Shown one piece after another: positions 17,079 to 25,398 of a stretch of DNA of 64,000 nt (position 1 is its first letter; each line of letters starts with the position of its first letter). Origin of the DNA: Erythrobacter sp. SDW2 (GTDB lineage: Bacteria; Pseudomonadota; Alphaproteobacteria; Sphingomonadales; Sphingomonadaceae); contig NZ_CP090370.1 in the NCBI RefSeq assembly GCF_021431965.1, forward strand, positions 682,001-746,000, given 5' to 3'. The translations under genes and the position numbers were made by a program. A model generated the notes under the pieces. That model worked only from the letters and a program-made list of their open reading frames with translations. It made no database searches and was not told the DNA's origin.

Positions 17079-18374
17079 TTACCCATCCATGGCCTTGGCT
17101 GGCAATGGCTTTCGGCTATTATCCTGCGTTGCGAAGGCCAAGGCAATAAGTGCGGCAAGGGCATCCGTCCGCAGCGGGTAGTCGACCGCCGAATGCAGCA
17201 GCAGGATTGCCGCCACCCACCACAGGCTCCACAGCCGTGGGGAAACCCCGCCACGCCAGTGCATGGCCGCCAAAGCGAGCAGCGCGAGAGGGGCCGCCAA
17301 GCCTGCGATCAGACCCAGCGCCCCGCCTTCCAGCAAGAGCTGCAAATAGTCGTTGTGCGCGGCTACCACATAACGCTGGTTCAGCGTGTCGAGGTCTTCG
17401 AACCCCATGAACACCGGCACGAAGCTGCCCCAGCCCGATCCGGCGGGGAAATAGCTTCGTGCTGCGGCCCAGGTCGTCTCGGCCATGTCGACCCGCTGGT
17501 CCTGGGCAAGCGTCGCAAACCGGTCGAACACCGGCGCGAGCGCGGGCAGTTGCAGCAAGGCCAGCCCGCCGAGGCCCAGCAACACGACGCCCCCGATGAC
17601 AAGGCGTGCGGAAGGGCGAAGCCACAGCAAGGGTGTCACGATCAGTGCGAGTGTTCCCAGCGCAATGCCGGCCCGTGATGTCGTCGCCAGAATGCCGGTA
17701 AAGAGAACCAGTCCGGCAGCGAGCGCCATCAAGCCGGCCCTGCGGTCGTCATCGCTGGCCCTTAGAGCCGGCAGGAGCACCAAGGCGCAGGCAAGGAAGG
17801 CGGCCTGATGGTTGCGGTTGGCGAAGAGGCCAGTGGCGGCCCCTGCGTGCTCGATGTCATAGAGCGTCATGCTGCCGGTAAGCCGCTGCAGCACGCCGAA
17901 CACCGCAGTAACCAGCGCCAGCGCGACAATCGCCAGCAGCAGCTTGCGCTGTTCCTCGCTCTCAAGACGACCGACGGCCACAAGCAGGATCAGCGGCGCG
18001 GCCAGCGAAGCGAGCGCGGTTGCGGCGGCGCCGGGATCCAGCGCCAGCGGTCGCCAGCCTAGCGGCAAGCCTGCGACTTCCAGAACCTGGACCGCCAGTT
18101 CGCGCCCCGGCAACGCAGTCCAGACAACTGGCGGGAGGGGCACCAGTTGCAGCCACGCGAGGGCATAGAGCGCCAGGGCCAGCAGCGCGATCCAGCCTGG
18201 TCTGTGGCTGCGCGCGCCCATCAGCAACAAGGCGAGGGTCGGCAGGCTGGCGAAGAAGCACAGCAAGACATGCAGCGGGCGCGCAGTCCCGCCCACGAGC
18301 AGGGCCACGGTGAGCTGGAACGCCACCGCAGTAAACAACCAGTCGCGCGATGCAGGTCGATCAGCGCCCGCCAT
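17079..18374 (-). CDS. O-antigen ligase/Wzy-like polysaccharide polymerase
   Basis: A 431-residue polytopic membrane protein with about a dozen hydrophobic helices. The large periplasmic loop near residues 290-350 includes YFPAGSGWGSFVPVFMGFED and YVVAAHNDYLQLLLEGGALG; the AHNDYLQ segment is the Wzy_C signature of O-antigen ligases and polymerases. The start at ATG 18374 overlaps the upstream nucleotidyltransferase stop by 14 bases. Next to Wza and Wzc it is most likely the repeat-unit polymerase; a ligase role cannot be excluded. Confidence 0.85.
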   Translation of the reverse strand: MAGADRPASRDWLFTAVAFQLTVALLVGGTARPLHVLLCFFASLPTLALLLMGARSHRPGWIALLALALYALAWLQLVPLPPVVWTALPGRELAVQVLEVAGLPLGWRPLALDPGAAATALASLAAPLILLVAVGRLESEEQRKLLLAIVALALVTAVFGVLQRLTGSMTLYDIEHAGAATGLFANRNHQAAFLACALVLLPALRASDDDRRAGLMALAAGLVLFTGILATTSRAGIALGTLALIVTPLLWLRPSARLVIGGVVLLGLGGLALLQLPALAPVFDRFATLAQDQRVDMAETTWAAARSYFPAGSGWGSFVPVFMGFEDLDTLNQRYVVAAHNDYLQLLLEGGALGLIAGLAAPLALLALAAMHWRGGVSPRLWSLWWVAAILLLHSAVDYPLRTDALAALIALAFATQDNSRKPLPAKAMDG

Positions 18375-19578
18375 CGAGCCATTCTCCGAGACGGTTGGTT
18401 CCGCGTGCAACGGCGCGCACTTCACCGCTCGAAAGTGCACTGGCGGATTCGCCCAGCCTGCGGGCCGCCCAGCGGGCAAAGCTCTCGCTCGGTCCTTCTG
18501 ATACGCCTTCACGATGGATACCGCGGTCCTTGCCGCGCATCCGGTCCAGCGCCGCAATGGCCGCGCCGCGCAGCCCGTCTTCCCGCAACCTGTTCGTGAC
18601 GCCCGCCACCATGCCCACCGCCTTGCGCGCTTCAAGGTCCTGCAGCAACAGCTCCGGCGCATTCACCCACACCTCCGGGGCGATGGTGAGTGTGCAACCG
18701 GTCTCTGCCAGCAGCCCCCTGCGGCAGTAGCGATCGGCCAAATGGAACAACAGCCCCGCGCCACGCGCCCAGCCGCCGCTTTCGGCCCGTTGCCAGAACG
18801 ACGGCCAGTCGACGCCGCCTAGCCTCACTATCGCGGCGATATCCAACAGCGTTACCGGCCCGCCGTTGAGCCGGTTGGAATAGGCCCCGTGCACAACCGC
18901 ATGGACCAGGCGATCCTCGGCCGAGAGATAGGTCACCGGATCATCGCCCGTTGGGGCGGCGCGGGCTAACATGGCGGCGCTTTCGTCAGCAGGCATCGGC
19001 CAGCCGATGGCCTCGCTGCGCTCCCACAGCCGCATATGCAGCTCCAGCCGGACACCATCGGGCGCCAGCAACGGGGGCAGGTGCTTGTCGTGGGCCAGCG
19101 ATCGCTCGGGCGTGCGGGCGGAAGCTTCCTCCTGCCGATAGCCTTGGGCGAGGAGCAGTTTGAAGGCATCAAGCGCTCGCTCCTCCCCTACCAGCAGGTC
19201 GACATCGCGCATCGGACGTTCCGCCGGGGCGGCATAGGCGTGCCAGGCCGCCCATGCCCCCTTGAGCGCCACGGCGCGGATGCCGCGGGAGGCCAGCAGT
19301 CCGTTCGTCTCGAGCAGCACCTTGCGCTTGGCCAGCGCGCGGATGCCGCTGGCGCGATGCGCCTTGCGCCATCCCTCGCGGATGAACCTGGGGATCGCGA
19401 GATTGACCAACTCGCGCTCGCCGTGGGCATGGAGAATGGGCTGCAGCCGGTGTTGTGCGGCCATTGCATCGAGTATGCGCCAGTCATGCTCGCCGAGCCC
19501 TGCGACGAGCTCCGGAGAGTGCCTCCAACCGATCAAATCCAGCAGGATGCGCCGCAACTCGTGGGGGCGCAGCGCCAT
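18361..19578 (-). CDS. Nucleotidyltransferase-fold protein of EPS loci (PF14907-like)
   Basis: A 405-residue cytoplasmic protein. The central region carries the nucleotidyltransferase-like pattern ALKGAWAAWHAY (about 103-114) and RPMRDVDLLVGEE (about 120-132), where the D-x-D is the metal-binding pair, followed by RLELHMRLWERS. This matches the uncharacterised nucleotidyltransferase family often found inside exopolysaccharide operons. The substrate is unknown. It starts six bases after the lptA stop, placing it at the seam between the LPS-transport genes and the EPS genes. Confidence 0.75.
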   Translation of the reverse strand: MALRPHELRRILLDLIGWRHSPELVAGLGEHDWRILDAMAAQHRLQPILHAHGERELVNLAIPRFIREGWRKAHRASGIRALAKRKVLLETNGLLASRGIRAVALKGAWAAWHAYAAPAERPMRDVDLLVGEERALDAFKLLLAQGYRQEEASARTPERSLAHDKHLPPLLAPDGVRLELHMRLWERSEAIGWPMPADESAAMLARAAPTGDDPVTYLSAEDRLVHAVVHGAYSNRLNGGPVTLLDIAAIVRLGGVDWPSFWQRAESGGWARGAGLLFHLADRYCRRGLLAETGCTLTIAPEVWVNAPELLLQDLEARKAVGMVAGVTNRLREDGLRGAAIAALDRMRGKDRGIHREGVSEGPSESFARWAARRLGESASALSSGEVRAVARGTNRLGEWLDGGR

Positions 19579-19584
19579 AGCGTA

Positions 19585-20154
19585 TCAGCCCTGCGGGACG
19601 GAGAATGTCCCCCGGACGCGGCCGCCTTGCTCGGTCGTGACCGGCCCGCCGTCAGGTGTCGTTGCCCCGGATGCGCGCCCGTCGATGCTGGCGACGCCTG
19701 AATCGAGGTTGATGACCAGCCGCCCGCCGCTCAGCCGGTCGCCGCCACGGCTGAGCTGGACATTGCCGGCCATGGTGATGATCCTGCTGTTGAGGTCATA
19801 AACCGCCGTCCCTCCGGAGGCGCGGTCGCTGCCGCGGGTCACGACCACCCCGCCGGTGGCGGTGATGCGGGTGACGTCGAGCGCGCCGGAATCGTCGTAA
19901 TTGACCACCATCCGGTCCGAGCGGACGGTCAGTCCGGCCTGGTTGACGATGACACTGCCTGACAGGATCACACGGTTTTCGCGGTCGCGCACTTCCAGCC
20001 GCCCGGCATCGAAATCGACCGGCGCGCGCGAATTGTGCCCCCCGAAGGTCTGCGCGTTGAGCTGGATACCGCCGGCAACGGCGCAGGTGGCAGCAAAGCC
20101 GATCGCGAACAGACGCAGCTGGCGGCCGGACTTGGAGACTGGGAAGGCGGTCAT
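19585..20154 (-). CDS. lptA: LptA-like LPS transport periplasmic protein
   Basis: A 189-residue periplasmic protein with a signal peptide (about 13-35) and an OstA beta-jellyroll: DFDAGRLEVRDRENRVILSG, VRSDRMVVNYDDSG, SGGTAVYDLNSRIITMAGNV and the late RLSGGRLVINLDSG. LptA forms the periplasmic bridge that carries lipopolysaccharide to the outer membrane. Its start overlaps the lptC stop (ATGA). No lptB follows, unlike the common lptC-lptA-lptB order. Confidence 0.88.
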   Translation of the reverse strand: MTAFPVSKSGRQLRLFAIGFAATCAVAGGIQLNAQTFGGHNSRAPVDFDAGRLEVRDRENRVILSGSVIVNQAGLTVRSDRMVVNYDDSGALDVTRITATGGVVVTRGSDRASGGTAVYDLNSRIITMAGNVQLSRGGDRLSGGRLVINLDSGVASIDGRASGATTPDGGPVTTEQGGRVRGTFSVPQG

Positions 20155-20831
20155 TGCGGTATCCTCATGGACTGGTTCACGCGGCCCGGGACCATGCGCA
20201 ATTTCGCATTTCCGTCCAGCGCAACGGTGCGTGCTTCGAGATCGGCTTCGAGCCGGTCGGCCGAAAAGGTCCCGGCCGGGATCGCACCTTCCACTCCGCC
20301 GGAACCCGTCAGGCGCTTGTCGGCAAGGTCGATGCTGACCCCATTGGCGACGAAGCGATAGCCATCGGCGGCAATCAGGACCAGCGGACCACTGACCTTG
20401 AGCACTTCGTCCCTGATCGTGTAGGCGCCGCCTTCGGCCGTTAGCTGCCCCGGCCCGTCATTGAGCAGGATGCGGGCGATCACGTCCTTGAGTCTGACCA
20501 CACCTTCGGCGCTCGATCGTTGCACCGCTTCGTCGGCGGTCAAAGAAAAGGGGCGGCCCTGATTGTCGGTTCCGCGATAGAGCGCGTTGTCGACCCGCAG
20601 CCGCTCGTCGATCTGGGCTACCTCGTCGCGGTCGAGCAGGAACGACACTTCACCGCGCGGCGAAAGCGGGGTGATCACCATCAGTGCGGCGACGATTCCC
20701 ACGCCGATCGGCAAGGCGGTGCCGAGGAACTTGACCAGCGCATCGTGGAAGCCGCCGGGCGCAGCAAAGGCCTGGCGCCCGCGGCGCAGTTCCTTCGCAT
20801 CTGGCGTTTCGATCCGGGGTGCCTGGTCCAT
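20151..20831 (-). CDS. lptC: LptC-like LPS export protein
   Basis: A 226-residue bitopic protein from ATG 20831; a GTG at 20846 would add five residues. One transmembrane helix (FLGTALPIGVGIVAALMVIT) is followed by a periplasmic beta-jellyroll (SFLLDRDEVAQIDERLRVDN, RVDNALYRGTDNQGRPFSLT, DKRLTGSGGVEGAIPAGTFS). LptC links the LptBFG transporter to LptA. It lies between RNase D and lptA, an order common in sphingomonads. Confidence 0.88.
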   Translation of the reverse strand: MDQAPRIETPDAKELRRGRQAFAAPGGFHDALVKFLGTALPIGVGIVAALMVITPLSPRGEVSFLLDRDEVAQIDERLRVDNALYRGTDNQGRPFSLTADEAVQRSSAEGVVRLKDVIARILLNDGPGQLTAEGGAYTIRDEVLKVSGPLVLIAADGYRFVANGVSIDLADKRLTGSGGVEGAIPAGTFSADRLEADLEARTVALDGNAKLRMVPGRVNQSMRIPQ

Positions 20832-20849
20832 GACTGCGTGTGTCACTGC

Positions 20850-21470
20850 CTACATGTGGCTGAATATATCATGTTCTTCCCACCCGGCGAGGTCGAGCCG
20901 CGCCCGGACGGGAAGGAAATCGAAACAGCCCTGCGCCATGGCGGTGCGGCCTTCGCGTTCCAGCCGATCGACCAGGATGGAGTGCATCCGGTGGAGGAAG
21001 CGCACGTCGCTGGCGGCATAGTCGCGCTGGGCATCGTTGATCGCCGGGGCGCCCCAGTCGCTCGATTGCTGCTGCTTGGAGAGGCTCTCGCCGAGCAGTT
21101 CCTCGACCAGGTTCTTGAGGCCATGACGGTCGGTATAGGTGCGGGTCAGCTTGCTGGCGATCTTGGTGCAGAAGACCGGCGCGGCGGTGACGCCGAGGTA
21201 ATACTCGATCGCGGCCAGGTCGAAGCGGGCGAAGTGGAACAGCTTGAGCCGCTTCGGATCGGCCAGCAGCGCCTTGAGATTGGGCGCGGCATAGTCGCTG
21301 CCCGGGGCGAAACGGACGAGGTGCTCGTCGCCGCTGCCATCGCTGATCTGGACCACGCAGAGCCGGTCACGCCGGGTGACGAGGCCCATGGTCTCGGTAT
21401 CCACCGCCAGCGGCGCATCACCGGTCAGCACGCCTGCGGGCAGGTCTTCTTCATAAAAATGTACAGCCAT
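20850..21470 (-). CDS. rnd: Short RNase D-type 3'-5' exonuclease
   Basis: A 206-residue DEDDy exonuclease from ATG 21470. Exo I is LAVDTETMGLVTRRDRLCVV (about 21-40), exo II FHFARFDLAAIEYYLG (about 78-93), exo III YAASDVRFLHRMH (about 159-171) with tyrosine and aspartate. It lacks the C-terminal HRDC domains of E. coli RNase D and is about half its length, as is usual for the short alphaproteobacterial form. Likely acts in tRNA or other RNA 3' trimming. First gene of the leftward lpt/EPS series. Confidence 0.88.
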   Translation of the reverse strand: MAVHFYEEDLPAGVLTGDAPLAVDTETMGLVTRRDRLCVVQISDGSGDEHLVRFAPGSDYAAPNLKALLADPKRLKLFHFARFDLAAIEYYLGVTAAPVFCTKIASKLTRTYTDRHGLKNLVEELLGESLSKQQQSSDWGAPAINDAQRDYAASDVRFLHRMHSILVDRLEREGRTAMAQGCFDFLPVRARLDLAGWEEHDIFSHM

Positions 21471-21551
21471 ATGCTGAAGGCCTCTAGGCCGATTGGGAAA
21501 AGAGGGAAAGGGGACATGGTGAGCGGGCCGCCGAAGGGCTAGCAGCAGGCC

Positions 21552-22238
21552 ATGGGCGATGCAGTTCCTCCCAGCTGGCAAGCCGCGCTTGAACCGGCGC
21601 TGACCACACCCGAAGCTCGGCGGCTGGGCGGCTGGCTGCGGGCGGAAGAGGACGCGGGCAAGGCGATCTTCCCGCCGCGCGGCAGCCGGCTCAGGGCGCT
21701 GGAGCTTACTCCGCTGCACGAGGTCAAGGTCGTGATCCTGGGGCAGGACCCGTATCACGGGCCGGGGCAGGCGCATGGGCTGAGCTTTTCGGTACCCGAG
21801 GGCGTCCCGCCGCCGCCCAGCCTCGTCAATATCTACAAGGAGCTGGAGGCAGATCTCGGCATTCCGCGGCCCGGCCACGGCACGCTGGAACATTGGGCGC
21901 GGCAAGGCGTGCTGCTGCTCAACGCCTCGCTGACGGTCGAGGCGCACAAGGCCGGGAGCCATGCCGGGCGCGGGTGGGAAGCGATCACCGATGCGGCGGT
22001 GGCGGCGGTGGCCAAGGGTGACCTGCCGACTGTGTTCATCCTGTGGGGCAGCCATGCGCAGAAGAAGGCGGGCCATATCCCCGAATTGGCGAGCGGGCCG
22101 CATCTGGTCATCCGCAGTCCGCACCCAAGCCCGCTCTCGGCCCATCGCGGGTTCTTCGGCTCGAAGCCCTTCAGCAAGGCCAATGCCTTCCTCGAGGCGC
22201 AGGGGCGGGGCACGGTGGATTGGTCCTTGCCCGGCTGA
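21552..22238 (+). CDS. ung: Uracil-DNA glycosylase, family 1
   Basis: A 228-residue repair enzyme that removes uracil from DNA. The catalytic motif [18 protein letters not shown] is at about residues 64-81 (Asp as general base), and the C-terminal loop [13 protein letters not shown] (about 191-203) supplies the catalytic histidine. The uracil-specificity segment [17 protein letters not shown] lies between. Normal length. Divergent from rnd with 81 bp between starts. Confidence 0.97.
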   Translation: MGDAVPPSWQAALEPALTTPEARRLGGWLRAEEDAGKAIFPPRGSRLRALELTPLHEVKVVILGQDPYHGPGQAHGLSFSVPEGVPPPPSLVNIYKELEADLGIPRPGHGTLEHWARQGVLLLNASLTVEAHKAGSHAGRGWEAITDAAVAAVAKGDLPTVFILWGSHAQKKAGHIPELASGPHLVIRSPHPSPLSAHRGFFGSKPFSKANAFLEAQGRGTVDWSLPG

Positions 22239-22274
22239 CGCGCGCTTGCCATGCATCGCCGAGAGGAGAATGCC

Positions 22275-23057
22275 ATGAGCGAAGCGCTGGTCCTGTGCGA
22301 GATTGCGGACGATATCGCCACCGTCACGCTCAACCGTCCGCATGCGATGAATGCGCTGTCGAAGGCGCTGCGACACCGCCTGTTCGAAGTCATGACCGCG
22401 GTCGATGCCGATGACAGCGTGCGCGCGGTGATCCTGACCGGGGCGGGGACAAGGGCCTTTACCGCCGGGCTGGACCTCAAGGAACTGGGCTCGACCGCAG
22501 GCGCGCTGGGCGCCGCCAATGCTGCCGGCGCGGACGAGAACCCGGTCAAGGCGATCGAGCTCTGCCGCAAGCCGGTGATCGGGGCGATCAACGGGGTCGC
22601 CATTACCGGCGGCTTCGAGGTCGCGCTCGCCTGCGATGTGCTGATCGCCAGCACCAATGCCCGCTTCGCCGATACCCATGCGCGGGTCGGGATCTATCCC
22701 GGCTGGGGGCTGAGCCAGAAGCTCAGCCGCATGATCGGCATCTCCCGCGCCAAGGAACTGAGCTTCACCGGCAATTTCCTCGATGCGGAGACGGCGAAGG
22801 CATGGGGCCTGGTCAACCACGTCGTCGCGCCCGACGAACTGCTCCCGCTCGCCCGCAAGCTCGCCGCCGACATGGCGACGATCGATCCGGCCTTCCTCGC
22901 CAATTACAAGGCGCTGATCGACGAAGGCTACGCCGCGACCTTCGGCGACGGGCTGGCGCTGGAGAACGCCCGCTCGAGCGCTGCCAATGCGCAGGTTTCG
23001 CCCGAAGAGGTCGAAGCACGGCGGATGGCGGTGCAGGAGCGCGGGCGGGGGCAGTAG
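22275..23057 (+). CDS. Enoyl-CoA hydratase/isomerase-family protein (crotonase)
   Basis: A 260-residue crotonase from ATG 22275, preceded by GAGAGGAGAA. The CoA-binding and oxyanion segments are GAGTRAFTAGLDLKELG (about 64-80) and GVAITGGFEVALACD (about 109-123). The first catalytic glutamate is present (GFEVAL). At the second catalytic position the usual P-E-x-x-x-G motif reads THARVGIYPGWG, with His where Glu is expected. Pure hydratase chemistry is therefore doubtful; isomerase, hydrolase or another crotonase activity is possible. Ends 10 bp from the stop of the convergent desaturase-like gene. Confidence 0.85.
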   Translation: MSEALVLCEIADDIATVTLNRPHAMNALSKALRHRLFEVMTAVDADDSVRAVILTGAGTRAFTAGLDLKELGSTAGALGAANAAGADENPVKAIELCRKPVIGAINGVAITGGFEVALACDVLIASTNARFADTHARVGIYPGWGLSQKLSRMIGISRAKELSFTGNFLDAETAKAWGLVNHVVAPDELLPLARKLAADMATIDPAFLANYKALIDEGYAATFGDGLALENARSSAANAQVSPEEVEARRMAVQERGRGQ

Positions 23058-23067
23058 TGCCGAAGGG

Positions 23068-23967
23068 CTATGCCGCTCGGGGCACCGCGTACTTCGGACA
23101 GTCGGATCGGCAGATCCCGTCATGCGACCATTCCGGCGGGCGCCACAGATAGGCCAGTCTATCCTGCCACCTATCGGCAGTAACGACACGGTCGCGCAGT
23201 TGGCGCAGTCCTGCGAACTGGGCGGTCAACGGATTGTAATCGTAAACCGGCTTGACCAGCCCGGGATTGGGCTCTTCGCCGAGGTATGCCGCGCTGCCGA
23301 ACAGCCGGTCGAACAGCAGTGTTACCTGGCTGTAGTTGCGATCGATGTATAGCGGCTGGTTGGCATGGTGGATCTTGTGCATCTTGGGCGTCATCAGCAC
23401 CCGGTCCAGCCAACCGAGTGGCGGAACGTAGCTAGCATGATTCCAGATGCCATAGGCGTGGGCGAGGACGCTGACGGCGATAAATATGACCGGATCGATC
23501 CCTATCAGCGCGGCGGGGAGCGCAAACAGTACCTTGAGCTGCCCGTCGAGAAAGAATCCGCGCGCAGCGGTCGAATGATTGAATTCGTTCGAGGAATGGT
23601 GAACCGCATGGAATGCCCACAGCAGGCCGACGCGGTGTGCCAACCGGTGATCCCAGTAATAGGCTAGCTCGTGCAGCAGGAAAGCGAGCGAAATCGCCAA
23701 CAGTATCGGCAGGGTGTCGAACAGGCGCGCATTGTCGAAGACGGCGACATAAAGGGCCAGCGGCACAAGCAGGCCGATGACCAGATTGAGCGTGCTCGAC
23801 ATAAGGTTGAGCCCGATGGAATTGAGCGCATCGCGGTTATCGTAGGCGGGATTGCCGCGAATGGCCCATAGTCGCTCAACAACGACGCTGCCGAAATAGA
23901 CTGCCGCAAGGATCGACAATGCGGCCGGCCCGCCGATGAAATTGATCGCGTCTCTCAGGCTCTCCAT
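23068..23967 (-). CDS. Sterol desaturase/fatty-acid hydroxylase superfamily membrane enzyme
   Basis: A 299-residue integral membrane protein with four or more hydrophobic helices and the three histidine clusters of the di-iron superfamily: HELAYYWDHRLAH (about 99-111), HAVHHSSNEFNHS (about 119-131) and HKIHHANQPLYIDRNY (about 197-212). Such enzymes hydroxylate or desaturate lipids, sterols, hopanoids or carotenoids. The substrate cannot be told; the neighbours (crotonase, porin) give no pathway. Confidence 0.85.
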   Translation of the reverse strand: MESLRDAINFIGGPAALSILAAVYFGSVVVERLWAIRGNPAYDNRDALNSIGLNLMSSTLNLVIGLLVPLALYVAVFDNARLFDTLPILLAISLAFLLHELAYYWDHRLAHRVGLLWAFHAVHHSSNEFNHSTAARGFFLDGQLKVLFALPAALIGIDPVIFIAVSVLAHAYGIWNHASYVPPLGWLDRVLMTPKMHKIHHANQPLYIDRNYSQVTLLFDRLFGSAAYLGEEPNPGLVKPVYDYNPLTAQFAGLRQLRDRVVTADRWQDRLAYLWRPPEWSHDGICRSDCPKYAVPRAA

Positions 23968-24010
23968 TTCCCGAGGCTATCACGCCCGTGGGCAAAGGCA
24001 AGCGGGCCGC

Positions 24011-25267
24011 TCAGAACCGCGTCACCGCTCTCAGCCCCACGGCCCACCCCGGCTTGCGTCCCGCCACAGTGCTGTCGATATACTGCACATCGGCGGTGAT
24101 GCGCAGCGGTTTGGCGACCTGCAGGGTGTAGAACGCCTCGACGCCTTCCTCGTCCTCGAAACCAACGAAGGGTGCGAGGTCGTCGACCAGCTTGTCGCTC
24201 AGCGAATAGCGGAACCAGGCGAGGCCGAAGTGGTCCTGCGGGCGGAACGGGACGTCGCCCGAGATGCCGAAGATGCCGCTGACGTCGAGCGGAGTCGGGT
24301 CGCCGTCGGAGAAGAACACCTGCCCGAACGCGCCCCAGCCCTTGCCCGGGGCGTCCTTGTAAAGGCCGAGATACTGGTAAGCGGCCAGCACCACACTCGC
24401 CTGCCCCCGGGCATTGCCGAAGCTGCCGCCCGGCACCGGGCGGAGCGCGGCGGGCAGCACCTCGACCGGCGGCCCCTTGCGGGTCGTGCCCGACAGCTTG
24501 ATCGCGTAATAGCCCGGCTTGCCGCCCAGCTTGACCGGGAATGTGACCGAGGCCAGCGCGCCGACGCCGGTCGAGAACGGGCTTTCGAACCCGGTATCCT
24601 GTGTCTGGATCACCGGATCGAACACCCACAGCCGGTAGAGCGCCCCCTTGGTCGGCACGGTCAGCATCGCGCCGAGCATGGATTGCGGCACGATGGTACT
24701 GGGCGGGAGCGCGAAGGCGAGGTTCTCGAACCCTTCGATCCCGCCGCCGCCGACCACCGGCAGCCCGGCGGCAATATCGAGGACGTTGACCTTGCCCACT
24801 TCAAGCGAAGTGCCCGACTGCCAGGTCTTCTTGACGCTCAGCGACAGGTCGAACTGGGTACCGTCATCGGTCGGATAGAACAGCCCGGTCTGGACCGGCA
24901 ACACGCCGATCTCGCCATTGATGCTCTGGCCGTAGCGCAGCTCGGGGTGGATGTTGACGGTGAAGGAATCGTCGAGGCCGATCACCGATCCGGGGACCTT
25001 GGCGTAAATGTCGACGCGCCCGCCGTAGCGCCAGCGGTCGTCGATCCCGTTACGGATCGAGGTCCCGAGGAACTGGGTCCAGACGAATTCGACGTCGGGT
25101 TCCTTCTTTGCCGGCTGGGTGACCCCAGGTGCGGCCGGAGGGAGAGCGACGGACGTGTCGGCCGCGGCCTCACCGGGCTCTTCGGGATCAGCTGCATCCT
25201 GCGCGACCACAGCAGCAGGTGATACAGACAACAAAAGGAAGCTGCCCCAACCCGCAGCAGCGCGCAT
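24011..25267 (-). CDS. OprB-like carbohydrate porin
   Basis: A 418-residue outer-membrane protein from ATG 25267 (a TTG six bases upstream is possible). It has a signal peptide ending near VVAQ, an acidic Pro/Ala linker, then amphipathic strands (GGRVDIYAKVPGSVIG, TQFDLSLSVKKTWQSGTSLE) and the OprB-type C-terminus with EAFYTLQVAKPLRITADVQY and a final aromatic residue (AVTRF) for the BAM machine. OprB proteins take up sugars, but the class is broad. It appears monocistronic. Confidence 0.82.
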   Translation of the reverse strand: MRAAAGWGSFLLLSVSPAAVVAQDAADPEEPGEAAADTSVALPPAAPGVTQPAKKEPDVEFVWTQFLGTSIRNGIDDRWRYGGRVDIYAKVPGSVIGLDDSFTVNIHPELRYGQSINGEIGVLPVQTGLFYPTDDGTQFDLSLSVKKTWQSGTSLEVGKVNVLDIAAGLPVVGGGGIEGFENLAFALPPSTIVPQSMLGAMLTVPTKGALYRLWVFDPVIQTQDTGFESPFSTGVGALASVTFPVKLGGKPGYYAIKLSGTTRKGPPVEVLPAALRPVPGGSFGNARGQASVVLAAYQYLGLYKDAPGKGWGAFGQVFFSDGDPTPLDVSGIFGISGDVPFRPQDHFGLAWFRYSLSDKLVDDLAPFVGFEDEEGVEAFYTLQVAKPLRITADVQYIDSTVAGRKPGWAVGLRAVTRF

Positions 25268-25398
25268 ACGCAACGAGAATCCCTCCCAGATTTCAAGGCC
25301 GCACTGTTGTGCCGGCCGGTTGCGCGATCGAGCCTCCAGCCTAGCGGAAAGCCCTTATCGCACAAGCACCTTGCCGGAATCGGCGGGAAGAAATCCGT

